Below, one piece after another: positions 1-7,606 of a stretch of DNA of 41,030 nt (the first letter of the stretch is position 1; each line of letters opens with the position of its first letter). The DNA lies in contig JADEXJ010000042.1 of the NCBI GenBank assembly GCA_015207195.1, positions 1 through 41,030 on the forward strand, in the 5' to 3' direction. Origin of the DNA: Pleurocapsales cyanobacterium LEGE 10410. GTDB taxonomy: Bacteria; Cyanobacteriota; Cyanobacteriia; Cyanobacteriales; Xenococcaceae. The notes beneath the pieces are model-generated. The model saw only the letters and a program-made list of their open reading frames with translations. It was not told the origin of the DNA and searched no databases. The translations under genes were made by a program, and so were the position numbers.

Positions 1-568
1 GCTCATATTCTCCTGGTTCGACCTGAGATAAATTCAGTCCTTCAACCGCCCAAATACCCGAACCTAACAAGGCGTGATGGACTTCTATAACGTTTCCTTC
101 ATAACCTCCCACAGAAAGATAGTCTACGCCGACGGTACGAACTTTTTTTTCGGCTAGATAGTTGGCTGCGTCCGTAGAGATATGTACGAAGTCTTCGACA
201 AACTTATCCGATTTCAAAGCGCGATCGCTGTTTTGGGTTTTAAATAAAATTCTTTCTCCTGCCTGAATGTTGTGGGGTTCAATTTCAGCTACCGTAATCT
301 GTTTCGGGTCTTTGATTTCTATTACTCTTGCTCTGCCAATTGTGGCATCCAAAGGCATTTGATCGACACCGATGCCACCTTTAATAAAATGATTAATTCC
401 GTCTACGTGGGTACCCGTATGAGTTCCAATCGTCATTTTAGAAACATTGCAGACATCGCCGTGTGCCAAGCACTGACTCGGTTCGACATTAACGGCTGGA
501 TTATCGGGCCAATAAGGCATTCCTGGATGAATGGTTAGAGAAATATCGATCCAATTATTTGATTCCAT
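1..568 (-). CDS. Cyclase family protein (kynurenine formamidase-like), 3' end missing
   Basis: Reading the minus strand from the ATG at 568 gives an uninterrupted frame that leaves the window at base 1, so the C-terminus is missing. The N-terminus (MESNNWIDISLTIHPGMPYW) and the metal-binding motif HTGTHVD at about residues 50-56 are typical of the cyclase family (PF04199), Zn or Mn hydrolases that include bacterial kynurenine formamidase. The family's downstream core is also visible (GVDYLSVGG, then an HHALL motif). It lies only 9 bp after the ion-channel gene, so the two are probably cotranscribed. The substrate cannot be assigned, because many family members are not kynurenine formamidases and no tryptophan-catabolism gene is nearby. 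The family call is secure; the function is not. Confidence 0.88.
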   Translation of the reverse strand, partial: MESNNWIDISLTIHPGMPYWPDNPAVNVEPSQCLAHGDVCNVSKMTIGTHTGTHVDGINHFIKGGIGVDQMPLDATIGRARVIEIKDPKQITVAEIEPHNIQAGERILFKTQNSDRALKSDKFVEDFVHISTDAANYLAEKKVRTVGVDYLSVGGYEGNVIEVHHALLGSGIWAVEGLNLSQVEPGEYE

Positions 569-577
569 TACTTTTTT

Positions 578-1645
578 CTAATGTAAAATTACGCTGTCTA
601 TCATTGTCTCATCATCCAAGCTAGTAGCTCTATTAGTAGTCAAGCTAGAGCCTACCGCATCCCAACTCCAACCATCGTTTCTGACCAACGCTAAAAGCAA
701 CTTGCGTCTTTTGTTAATGTGTTTTGTTCCCTGCTTAAAATCATGGTCGCTAACTGTAGGAATAGCCTTGGTTCTCAGCAATTGCAGAGGAATCAAGTTA
801 GGTTCGTAGTTTTCGGGTTCAATATAGTCTGACTTGAGAGTTTTTAAAAACGCCGAACAGGCGCGACGGACGGGAATTAGGGATGCGTGATCGGGACGAT
901 GTTCTATTGGTACGGCATACTGCAATAGAGTTAGTGCCTCATCCAAAGCTGCTAGACTCAAAGGCAAACAGCGCGATCGCTCCCTAGTATGGAAATAGTG
1001 TAATACTGGATAAGCCAGATGTTGTTCGCTCAAGCCAACGATCAAAGGAGCAAGGTTGATCAAATGCTGGTCTAGATTGCCAAAATTCTTTCCATTCCAG
1101 GCATTAGTCAAAATTTCATCCCCCGTTCCTCCCAAAGTTGAGATATAAGTTGCCAGCGATCGCTTTTGAATTACTGCCGAGATTACGGGAAATAAATAGG
1201 CAATTGAAAGAGTAACTAAAAAGAAGCCGTTAGCTGCTGCCAGTCCCGTTAATAAATGCCAAAAGGTAGTTTGAGGTAAATAGTCTCCCCGTCCCAAAGT
1301 TGTAATCGTATATGCCGTAAAATAAATTCTGCCCCAGATACTTGCTGGTGTTTTATCTGAAGCATTGACAATTGCTTCACTAAAAGAATTAAAGATTAAC
1401 GACCACGCTACCCAGGTCATCAAGTACCACAAAAAAGCCATGCCCAAGACTATGAACAATCCGATGGTAGTTAATAAACGATGATTGGTATTGTAGCGAT
1501 GCCATTTAGTAGCACCATGCCACATCCAGGAAGAAAGGCGATTAGTCAAAAAACCACCACCCCGTAAGGTAAGGGTGGTGACTAACACATCGGAAGAAAT
1601 TATCCCTAGCAAGACCAAGCCGATAATTAACACTAAAACAGACAT
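578..1645 (-). CDS. Ion channel (one-pore, K+ channel fold) with GRG filter
   Basis: The 355-aa protein has membrane segments at about residues 1-24, 58-86 and 127-158, with a pore-helix and filter segment between the last two (about 104-124). The filter reads TTLGRGDYLP (T115-P124). It aligns with the K+ channel signature T-V-G-Y-G-D, but arginine replaces the aromatic residue of GYG. The remaining 200 residues are a cytosolic helical domain of unknown type with no recognisable RCK domain. The fold suggests a Pfam Ion_trans_2 (PF07885) relative in the plasma or thylakoid membrane. It may not be K+ selective. It sits between catalase (74 bp upstream) and the cyclase gene (9 bp downstream). 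The ATG at 1645 starts directly at the first hydrophobic segment. Confidence 0.8.
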   Translation of the reverse strand: MSVLVLIIGLVLLGIISSDVLVTTLTLRGGGFLTNRLSSWMWHGATKWHRYNTNHRLLTTIGLFIVLGMAFLWYLMTWVAWSLIFNSFSEAIVNASDKTPASIWGRIYFTAYTITTLGRGDYLPQTTFWHLLTGLAAANGFFLVTLSIAYLFPVISAVIQKRSLATYISTLGGTGDEILTNAWNGKNFGNLDQHLINLAPLIVGLSEQHLAYPVLHYFHTRERSRCLPLSLAALDEALTLLQYAVPIEHRPDHASLIPVRRACSAFLKTLKSDYIEPENYEPNLIPLQLLRTKAIPTVSDHDFKQGTKHINKRRKLLLALVRNDGWSWDAVGSSLTTNRATSLDDETMIDSVILH

Positions 1646-1702
1646 GATACTTCTTTGTTGGTAATAGGCAATGAGAGACTAGTAATAAGTATCTGTGGTT
1701 GA

Positions 1703-1720
1703 CACTTACTACTTACTACT
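1703..1720. repeat. Short tandem repeat tract (CTTACTA)
   Basis: Two and a half copies of a 7-nt unit (CTTACTA) lie just past the catalase stop codon. Similar tracts occur near 10377, 14890 and 18430. This matches the known cyanobacterial short tandemly repeated repetitive (STRR) sequences. No function can be read from the sequence. Confidence 0.55.
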
Positions 1721-3201
1721 TAAACCTTTGCGGGTTTGGGTTCGGGCTTGGGTGGTTCTGAGTTAGCCATTTCCTCTTTAACTTTGTCTGCCAATTCAGG
1801 ATAGACATTGTGAAACAGCTGCATTTGGTCTTTGATTACCTCGTCGCTACATTTGCCCAAACTGCCTGCAATATTATGATACAAACGCTGTTTCTCGTCG
1901 TCGTTCAGCATATCGTAGTACATCCGCGCCTGGTCGTAGTGATCCTCAGCATCTAATTCAATACGTGCTGCCATTCCAGAAACATGATATGCGGGGTCTT
2001 CAGCGCGCTTGTCTGGTTGGGGATAGCCCTCGTGAGAAGGATTGTAATTTATCCGCGAACCATTATTATCATCATGACGCATTAAACCATCACGATAGGG
2101 GGTATTAGCTTTAGTAGCGTGGGGTTTGTTGACGGGGAGACTGTCGTAGTTAACGCTCAAACGATGACGATGGGCATCGGCGTAAGACATAATCCGCGCC
2201 TGTAACATCCGATCTGGTGACCAGGAAATACCAGGAACCACGTTACCAGGAGAAAACGCTGCCTGTTCAACTTCGGCAAAATAGTTTTCTGGATTACGAT
2301 TTAGCTCAAATGTACCGACATCAATCAGAGGAAAATCTCCATGAGGCCAAACTTTGGTTAAGTCGAAAGGATTCCACTGGAAGTTTTGCGCCTGCTCGTC
2401 GGTCATCAGTTGAATTTTCATTTTCCAAGAAGGATAGTTCCCTTCTTTGATCGCATTGTACAGGTCTTTGGTTGCCCAACGGGGTTCTACTCCCTGCATT
2501 TTGCGCCACTGTTCGTCGGTAAAGAACTTATTTCCTTGGTCGGTAATAAAGTGGAATTTAACCCAAATTCGTTCGTTGGCTTCGTTGATGAAACTAAAGG
2601 TATGGCTACCATAACCGTTCATATGTCGCCAACCCATCGGCGCACCGCGATCGCCCATTAGCCATAATACCTGATGGATACTTTCAGGAGTCAGAGACCA
2701 GAAATCCCACCACATTTGGTCGTGTCTCCAGTGTTCTTCGGGGTGTTCTTTTTGCGAACGGATAAAGTCCATAAACTTCATCGGGTCACGCATAAAAAAG
2801 ATTGGGGTATTGTTACCCACCATGTCCCAGTTGCCGTCTTCGGTATAAAATTTAACGGCAAAACCTCTGAGGTCGCGATAAATATCCGAACCGCCTTTAG
2901 ATTTAGCTACGGTTGAAAAACGGGCAAATACTTCGGTTTGTTTGCCAACTTCCGAGAATAATTTGGCTTTGGTGTATTGGGTAATATCATCGGTGACGGT
3001 AAAAGTTCCATAAGCCCCAGCTCCGATCGCATGAACTACACGTTCGGGGATCCGCTCGCGGTTGAAGTGCGCCATTTTTTCTAGAAGGGTATAGTCTTCT
3101 AGTAGTAAAGGTCCTTGCTTCCCAACAGATTTCGATACGGTGTTGCTGGGTACGGGAATTCCTGCTGCGTTGGTTAATGTTTGCTTACTATTATCTACCA
3201 C
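1720..3201 (-). CDS. Monofunctional heme catalase
   Basis: The enzyme dismutates hydrogen peroxide to water and oxygen in the cytosol. At 493 aa it has the length of small-subunit, clade-3-like catalases. The distal active-site segment (RERIPERVVHA) places the catalytic histidine at H57. The distal asparagine is N130 in VGNNTPIFF. The proximal heme ligand is Y340 in the SYADAHRHRL segment. The C-terminus is short and proline/lysine-rich, without the flavodoxin-like domain of large-subunit catalases. The ATG at 3201 follows a purine-rich stretch (AAAGGAGAAAA on the minus strand), a good ribosome site. A 16-bp palindrome about 85-100 bp upstream may be an operator. Heme catalases are less common in cyanobacteria than bifunctional KatG, so acquisition by transfer is possible. 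It is the first gene of a likely unit with the channel and cyclase genes. Confidence 0.96.
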   Translation of the reverse strand: MVDNSKQTLTNAAGIPVPSNTVSKSVGKQGPLLLEDYTLLEKMAHFNRERIPERVVHAIGAGAYGTFTVTDDITQYTKAKLFSEVGKQTEVFARFSTVAKSKGGSDIYRDLRGFAVKFYTEDGNWDMVGNNTPIFFMRDPMKFMDFIRSQKEHPEEHWRHDQMWWDFWSLTPESIHQVLWLMGDRGAPMGWRHMNGYGSHTFSFINEANERIWVKFHFITDQGNKFFTDEQWRKMQGVEPRWATKDLYNAIKEGNYPSWKMKIQLMTDEQAQNFQWNPFDLTKVWPHGDFPLIDVGTFELNRNPENYFAEVEQAAFSPGNVVPGISWSPDRMLQARIMSYADAHRHRLSVNYDSLPVNKPHATKANTPYRDGLMRHDDNNGSRINYNPSHEGYPQPDKRAEDPAYHVSGMAARIELDAEDHYDQARMYYDMLNDDEKQRLYHNIAGSLGKCSDEVIKDQMQLFHNVYPELADKVKEEMANSEPPKPEPKPAKV

Positions 3202-3283
3202 GGTAAGTTTTTTTCTCCTTTAAAAAGCGATCGCTTTATTTGCTACTCTTTTTAAATGCTAGTGAGATCAAAAGTCTAAAGCG

Positions 3284-3299
3284 TCTGACTATAGTCAGA
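3284..3299. promoter_or_regulatory. Perfect 16-bp palindrome upstream of catalase (candidate operator)
   Basis: TCTGACTATAGTCAGA is a perfect inverted repeat 83-98 bp upstream of the catalase ATG. Such dyads are typical of dimeric repressor or activator sites. It does not match the PerR or Fur consensus that I know, so the regulator is unassigned. The operator role is inferred only from symmetry and position. Confidence 0.35.
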
Positions 3300-3342
3300 T
3301 AGAGACTGTGAGAATTAAAAATAGAGACTGTGAGAATTAAAA
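3300..3342. repeat. 22-nt tandem duplication
   Basis: TAGAGACTGTGAGAATTAAA followed by one or two A occurs twice in direct succession, beginning at 3300 and 3322, next to the palindrome at 3284-3299. It looks like a recent slippage or duplication event. Confidence 0.75.
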
Positions 3343-3522
3343 GTTTTTCCCAGAGTACGAAGATGTTTTGGATAGTTCAATTATTTAGACGGAATTGCCC
3401 CAGACCATAATAAGCGAATCTAGATCTGCTTTAAGAAAAATCTGGCTTGGGATAGATAATTTTTTAGTATACTTATCCGTATTCTAAATAGTCAACGATC
3501 AACAAGTCAGGGTATTTACGAG

Positions 3523-3672
3523 ATGTATCGGTATCTAGAATCAAGCGTATCGTTCATAGTTAGTATATCTGTAGGAATTACCATTATTCTGCTGTGTAAT
3601 TGGGAAAGCCCTACGACAAATAATCGCACCAGCAGTACCAGCTTATCTGAGAGGGGCGAACCTAGTTACTAA
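3523..3672 (+). CDS. Possible small membrane protein (49 aa)
   Basis: An ATG-to-TAA frame of 49 codons encodes MYRYLESS, one hydrophobic segment (about residues 9-25, ending VGITIILLC) and a polar Ser/Thr-rich tail. The pattern would fit a single-span membrane peptide. There is no convincing ribosome site before the ATG and no family was recognised. It is listed because the composition is protein-like and it is transcribed in the direction of the next gene. It may be a chance frame. Confidence 0.25.
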   Translation: MYRYLESSVSFIVSISVGITIILLCNWESPTTNNRTSSTSLSERGEPSY

Positions 3673-3796
3673 ATTTAAAGATCGTGATTCAAGCTGTTTG
3701 ACCAAAAATATAACTATGAATAGAGCTGGTTCGGCGAGACAATGGCTAGGTTGTATATAATAAGATTAGCTTGCTGTACTTATAGCCTTAATAAGT

Positions 3797-5095
3797 GTGT
3801 TACGTAAAAAACCCAGGATAGTCATAGTCGGTGCTGGTTTTGCTGGGCTAAGGGCAATTCGTCAATTAGCTAGAGTTCATGCCGAAATCATCTTAATTGA
3901 TCGCAATAATTATCATACGTTTGTTCCCCTGCTATATCAGGTAGCCACTGGCTTTGTTCCTCCAGAAGTGGTTACATATCCTCTACGAAAATATTTGCGC
4001 TCCTCCAATGCTAGTTTTATTCAGGCGGAAGTACAGAAGATCGATTTTGCAGCAAGAACTGTAGAAACTCAGTTCAATAACTTAGCCTATGACTATCTGG
4101 TTTTGGCAACGGGTAGTCAAACTCAGTTTTTGGGGGTGGATGGTGCAGCAGAATACGCCTTGCCCATGAGAACTTTAGACGATGCGGTTCGCATACACGA
4201 TCGCTTAATTAGCAATTTTGAGCGTGCTACAGTTTGTCAAGATTGGGAAAGAAAAGCCCAGCTCTTGACTATTACCATTATTGGTGGTGGGGCAACGGGG
4301 GTAGAACTAGCAGGGTCTATTAGAGAGCTGGTTGAAGTCACCCTAGCTAAAGATTATCCTGCCATAGACCCTCAACAAGTAAGAGTAATTTTGATTCATT
4401 CGGGAACAAGACCGCTTCAGGACTATCCAGAGCATTTGGGTAACTATACCGTCAAACAGTTGCGTCGTCGCGGAGTAAAAGTACATCTACAATCGCGGGT
4501 AAGTGAGGTCTTACCTGGGGCAATCAAACTTGATGACGGTACGCTGTTGGAAACAGCCACAATTATCTGGACAGCAGGAGTAGAAGCAAATTATCCCCAG
4601 CCTGAAGGGAAATTAGACACCGCTAGTAAGAGCAAAATCCGCGTCGAACCTACCTTGCAACTGTCTAATCATCCCGAAGTTTACGCAGTAGGAGATACTG
4701 CCCTGGTCGAACATAATGGTCAACCTCTTTTGGGTATTGCTCCAGAAGCTTTACAGCAGGGAACAACAGTAGCCCAAAACTTAAAAAGACAGCTACGGGG
4801 GTTGTCTCCCAAGCCTTTTAATTATTTCAATAAGGGAAAAGCAGCAATTATCGCTCGCAATAGTGGTGTGGCATATCTGTTCGGACGAATTCCCCTACAA
4901 GGTTTTTTCGCCTGGCTGCTATGGTTGGGAATTCATCTTTATTATCTACCTGGCATAGCAAATCGTTCAATTACTCTCCTCAGTTGGATTCGTGACTATA
5001 TCACTAGAGAGCGTAGTCTTCGTCAGCTATTCAAACACAGGCAAGTTCATCCTCAAGAATCATTGACTGAATATGCAGCCAAGGAGCTTAGTTAA
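3797..5095 (+). CDS. Type II NADH dehydrogenase (NDH-2)
   Basis: The 432-aa flavoprotein oxidises NAD(P)H and passes electrons to quinone without pumping protons, at the thylakoid or plasma membrane face. The N-terminal FAD-binding Rossmann motif is VIVGAGFAGL (GxGxxG at residues 12-17). The second nucleotide motif is IIGGGATGVELAG near residues 160-173. The C-terminal FAD motif is YAVGDTA near residue 300. NYHTFVPLLYQVATG is characteristic of the family. The C-terminal segment GFFAWLLWLGIHLYYL is the usual hydrophobic membrane anchor. The frame begins with GTG at 3797; no nearby in-frame ATG gives a complete GxGxxG motif. Cyanobacteria carry several NDH-2 paralogues (ndbA, ndbB, ndbC), and I cannot say which this is. 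Confidence 0.93.
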   Translation: MLRKKPRIVIVGAGFAGLRAIRQLARVHAEIILIDRNNYHTFVPLLYQVATGFVPPEVVTYPLRKYLRSSNASFIQAEVQKIDFAARTVETQFNNLAYDYLVLATGSQTQFLGVDGAAEYALPMRTLDDAVRIHDRLISNFERATVCQDWERKAQLLTITIIGGGATGVELAGSIRELVEVTLAKDYPAIDPQQVRVILIHSGTRPLQDYPEHLGNYTVKQLRRRGVKVHLQSRVSEVLPGAIKLDDGTLLETATIIWTAGVEANYPQPEGKLDTASKSKIRVEPTLQLSNHPEVYAVGDTALVEHNGQPLLGIAPEALQQGTTVAQNLKRQLRGLSPKPFNYFNKGKAAIIARNSGVAYLFGRIPLQGFFAWLLWLGIHLYYLPGIANRSITLLSWIRDYITRERSLRQLFKHRQVHPQESLTEYAAKELS

Positions 5096-5131
5096 GCTAA
5101 TCAAAAACTGTAGACAACCTCATTACAATCC

Positions 5132-5149
5132 ATATCTATCGATAGATAT
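5132..5149. promoter_or_regulatory. Perfect 18-bp palindrome (candidate operator)
   Basis: ATATCTATCGATAGATAT is a perfect dyad 37 bp after the NDH-2 stop and 100 bp before the next start codon. It lacks a loop and a T-tract, so it is more likely a protein-binding site than a terminator. No known regulator consensus was matched. Confidence 0.3.
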
Positions 5150-5248
5150 AACTATCTTTCCAATTGAAGAAGCCAGCTTTAACTATTACTCACTAAAATA
5201 CATTTAAAAATACATTTAACTAAATCTGCCAAACATCAAATTACCCCT

Positions 5249-5581
5249 ATGCTAACTATTTTAAACAACATTGTTCCCTTGAGGGCGATCGCTTTTGGAT
5301 TCACCCTAGCAACTATTTACAGTTTGCCTCTAGTTGCCCAAACCGACACTCCAGAAGACCTGTTTGAAGATATTCAGGCGGGAGAAAACGCCACCTGGAA
5401 TTTTACTAGTGAGGAGGAAACCCTCTCGATTGAAAACAATCTTGAAGAACTTGGCGAATACAGTATTTCCAACTCAGAGTTGGACACCAATATTGAATTA
5501 AAGGAAGAGAATAGACGATGGGGTAACAACCTGGGCGGTCCAGAAGAATACTCTATTGAGACAGAAATTTATGATTATTAG
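5249..5581 (+). CDS. Small secreted acidic protein, unknown function
   Basis: The 110-aa protein starts with a likely Sec signal peptide (hydrophobic segment about residues 8-29 ending in SLPLVAQ, cleavage near residue 31). The mature part of about 80 residues is strongly acidic, rich in Glu, Asp and Asn, with recurring E-E-x-S/L motifs and a C-terminal YSIETEIYDY. No known domain was recognised. It has its own good terminator (5614-5647) and is therefore probably a single-gene transcript. A HIP1 octamer lies inside the signal-peptide coding region. Secretion to the periplasm or outside is inferred from the signal peptide. Confidence 0.7.
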   Translation: MLTILNNIVPLRAIAFGFTLATIYSLPLVAQTDTPEDLFEDIQAGENATWNFTSEEETLSIENNLEELGEYSISNSELDTNIELKEENRRWGNNLGGPEEYSIETEIYDY

Positions 5582-5613
5582 TCTCTGTCCTGAGAAAGAA
5601 GATAATTTTTCTA

Positions 5614-5647
5614 AAAATGCAGTATCTTAAGATACTGTTTATTTTTT
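5614..5647 (+). terminator. Rho-independent-type terminator
   Basis: The perfect dyad CAGTATC-TTAA-GATACTG (5620-5637) is followed by TTTATTTTTT. It sits 38 bp after the stop codon of the small secreted protein, and A-residues precede the stem, so it may work in both directions. Confidence 0.65.
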
Positions 5648-5708
5648 GTCAGTTTGCTTAACAAAAGTTATTAATATCAGATTATTTCTAGTTTAAGAAC
5701 TAACAACT

Positions 5709-6185
5709 ATGATTCCTTCCTGGTTGACAATTGGTATTGTCACTCTTGCTGTCCCATTTGCCCTAAATAGATTGATCTCTAGTCGGGATTTTCGCTGGTT
5801 TAAACGTTTACGTCGTCCAGATTGGCTTACCTTTGAGGGGGCAATTCCAATTATTTGGACAATAATATTTATTTGCGGTGCTTGGTCGGCATACAACATC
5901 TGGGAAGCTAATCCCGATACTACTTCTACTTGGCTTTTGATGGGATTTTACTTACTGGTAGAGGTAGCAATTTCTCTTTATACCCTGGTAATGTGCAAGA
6001 CCCGTAGTCTCAAGGTGGGTACGATTATTGGTGCAACGGGCTTTTTTCTGGGAGCAATTTTAGCGGTAATAGTTTTACCCAGGTCTACTACGGCGTTTTG
6101 GTTACTAGTCCCCTATCTACTGTGGAGTCCTGTAGGCACTTTTGTAACTTGGCAGATGATGCAGTTAAATCCGATGGATGCCTGA
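5709..6185 (+). CDS. TspO/MBR family protein
   Basis: The 158-aa protein has five hydrophobic segments, as expected for the TspO/tryptophan-rich sensory protein fold (PF03073). Recognisable family blocks are RRPDWLTFEG followed by PIIWTIIFICGAWSAY, and the last helix PYLLWSPVGTFVTW followed by MMQLN. TspO proteins bind porphyrins and related tetrapyrroles and are linked to stress and tetrapyrrole regulation. The sequence is divergent: some tryptophans of the canonical motif are replaced, so ligand binding is inferred only. It stands alone on the plus strand between a terminator and a 186-bp gap. The ATG at 5709 starts immediately before the first membrane segment. Confidence 0.78.
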   Translation: MIPSWLTIGIVTLAVPFALNRLISSRDFRWFKRLRRPDWLTFEGAIPIIWTIIFICGAWSAYNIWEANPDTTSTWLLMGFYLLVEVAISLYTLVMCKTRSLKVGTIIGATGFFLGAILAVIVLPRSTTAFWLLVPYLLWSPVGTFVTWQMMQLNPMDA

Positions 6186-6371
6186 TTTTTGTGGTCATTC
6201 TCAACCAAAACCAGAAAATGTTGCAAAGTGATTAGCCTGAAAAGTCAATTCTGGTAATTGGTTAGATTACATAATACTGCATAATACAATTTAAACCACG
6301 TCGCTCTTCGATGGGATACTACTGACCCGTGTCGACTTTATTGCTTATCTGTAGCACAAGCACTAACAAAT

Positions 6372-7466
6372 ATGACAATATTACTTAGCCTCAACCCTCG
6401 ATATGTTACCTACATCCGATATTTTCTGAGAAAAATTAATCGTAAGCTTCAATTAAAAAGGCTCTGGCACCAAGATAATGGGGACTGGCACTGGGTAAAA
6501 GAAAAAGCCACACCGATCGCTAGCCTGAATCGCAGCCTGTGGCGTTTGTCTGTGCCTTCGTTTAGCTTTCATTTTATGTTGGGCTTATCGGCGATTATCT
6601 CTACTTTGGGGCTACTAGCCAACAGCGTTGCCATTATTATCGGGGCAATGATTATTGCACCTTTGATGGGTCCTATTGTAGGAATGGCTTATTCTACAGC
6701 AATGGGTAATCGTAAACTGCTAAGAAGATCGAGTTTTACGGTGTTCAAAGGTATAGTTTTAACCGTGACAATTTCTTGGCTGACAGCTTCGCTCATCAGT
6801 TTGAAAACCTTGGATACTGAAATTTTGTCTCGTACCAATCCTACCTTAGTCGATTTTGGTATTGCCATGGCAGCAGGAATGGCAGGAGCATTTGCCAACA
6901 CTCGTCGCAGTATTTCTAGTGCCTTACCTGGGGTGGCGATCGCCGTAGCCTTAGTTCCGCCTCTCAGCGTGGTGGGGATTGGGTTGGCATTAGGAGAACA
7001 GGATATTGCCTTTGGCTCAGGCTTACTGTTTCTGACCAACTTAATCTGCATTATTTTCTTTGGTGGGTTGGTCTTTTTGTTTCAATCCTATGGCAATATC
7101 GACCGAGCCAAAAAAGGACTGGCTTTTTCTACTGCGGTAATGTTTATTTTGGGGTTTCCCCTCACCTTGTCGATGCGAGAACTGATTGTCAAAAAGAATG
7201 CGCGCTATCAAATTGCAGATTTAATCACTAACCAAAGCGAATTCGCCAATAGTGATGTTAAATCAGTTACGGTCGTTCCGAGAAATGGCTATCTAGATAT
7301 AGGGATAGAAGTAGCTGCACCCCTTAATTCGATTACTCAAGCAGACGGCGATCGCCTGGGCAAGATTTTAGCCAGAAAAATCAATCAGCCCATCGATTTA
7401 CGAATCGAAGTTATTCCCATGAAGGTTGTTGAATCTTCTGCAAGAGATTTAAAAGCCAAAAATTAA
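6372..7466 (+). CDS. DUF389 membrane protein
   Basis: The 364-aa protein has a soluble N-terminus of about 60 residues, then about six hydrophobic segments to about residue 270, and a soluble C-terminal domain of about 95 residues. The family signature is clear: GLLANSVAIIIGAMIIAPLM and the PIVGMAYSTAMGN block, then ALVPPLSVVGIGLALG. DUF389 proteins (TIGR00341-like) are found across bacteria and archaea. Their function is unknown, though transport or channel activity is often suspected. No partner gene is adjacent. The ATG at 6372 follows a 186-bp gap with no recognised element. Confidence 0.9.
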   Translation: MTILLSLNPRYVTYIRYFLRKINRKLQLKRLWHQDNGDWHWVKEKATPIASLNRSLWRLSVPSFSFHFMLGLSAIISTLGLLANSVAIIIGAMIIAPLMGPIVGMAYSTAMGNRKLLRRSSFTVFKGIVLTVTISWLTASLISLKTLDTEILSRTNPTLVDFGIAMAAGMAGAFANTRRSISSALPGVAIAVALVPPLSVVGIGLALGEQDIAFGSGLLFLTNLICIIFFGGLVFLFQSYGNIDRAKKGLAFSTAVMFILGFPLTLSMRELIVKKNARYQIADLITNQSEFANSDVKSVTVVPRNGYLDIGIEVAAPLNSITQADGDRLGKILARKINQPIDLRIEVIPMKVVESSARDLKAKN

Positions 7467-7479
7467 GGGTTTGCCGTGT

Positions 7480-7533
7480 CAATCATTTGTAGCTAGGTTA
7501 AAGAGAACTAGGCTTGATTGTTGGCTGTTTTTT
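7480..7533 (+). terminator. Probable terminator after the DUF389 gene
   Basis: Outer arms CAATCA (7480-7485) and TGATTG (7515-7520) enclose a bulged inner stem (CTAGGTT with AACTAG). A six-T run at 7528-7533 follows. The stem is imperfect, so the call is moderate. Confidence 0.4.
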
Positions 7534-7606
7534 GATAGTAAAGGTGTAATAATTATTACGAATAATTCAAACAAAAACTGACGATTATATTTAAATAGTA
7601 GTCTCA

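Larger units (their letters stand above)
3202..3796. other. Intergenic region between divergent catalase and NDH-2 genes
   Basis: This 595-bp divergent intergenic region should hold both promoters. It contains a perfect 16-bp palindrome (3284-3299), a 22-nt tandem duplication (3300-3342) and a weak 49-codon reading frame (3523-3672). Nothing else was recognised. Confidence 0.6.

Noticed and set aside
272-538. 88-codon plus-strand frame
   Set aside because: It is the complement of the cyclase-family gene and has no family likeness.
2217-2916. Several frames of 62-91 codons inside the catalase region
   Set aside because: They lie on other frames of a clear catalase gene and show no domain or protein-like pattern.
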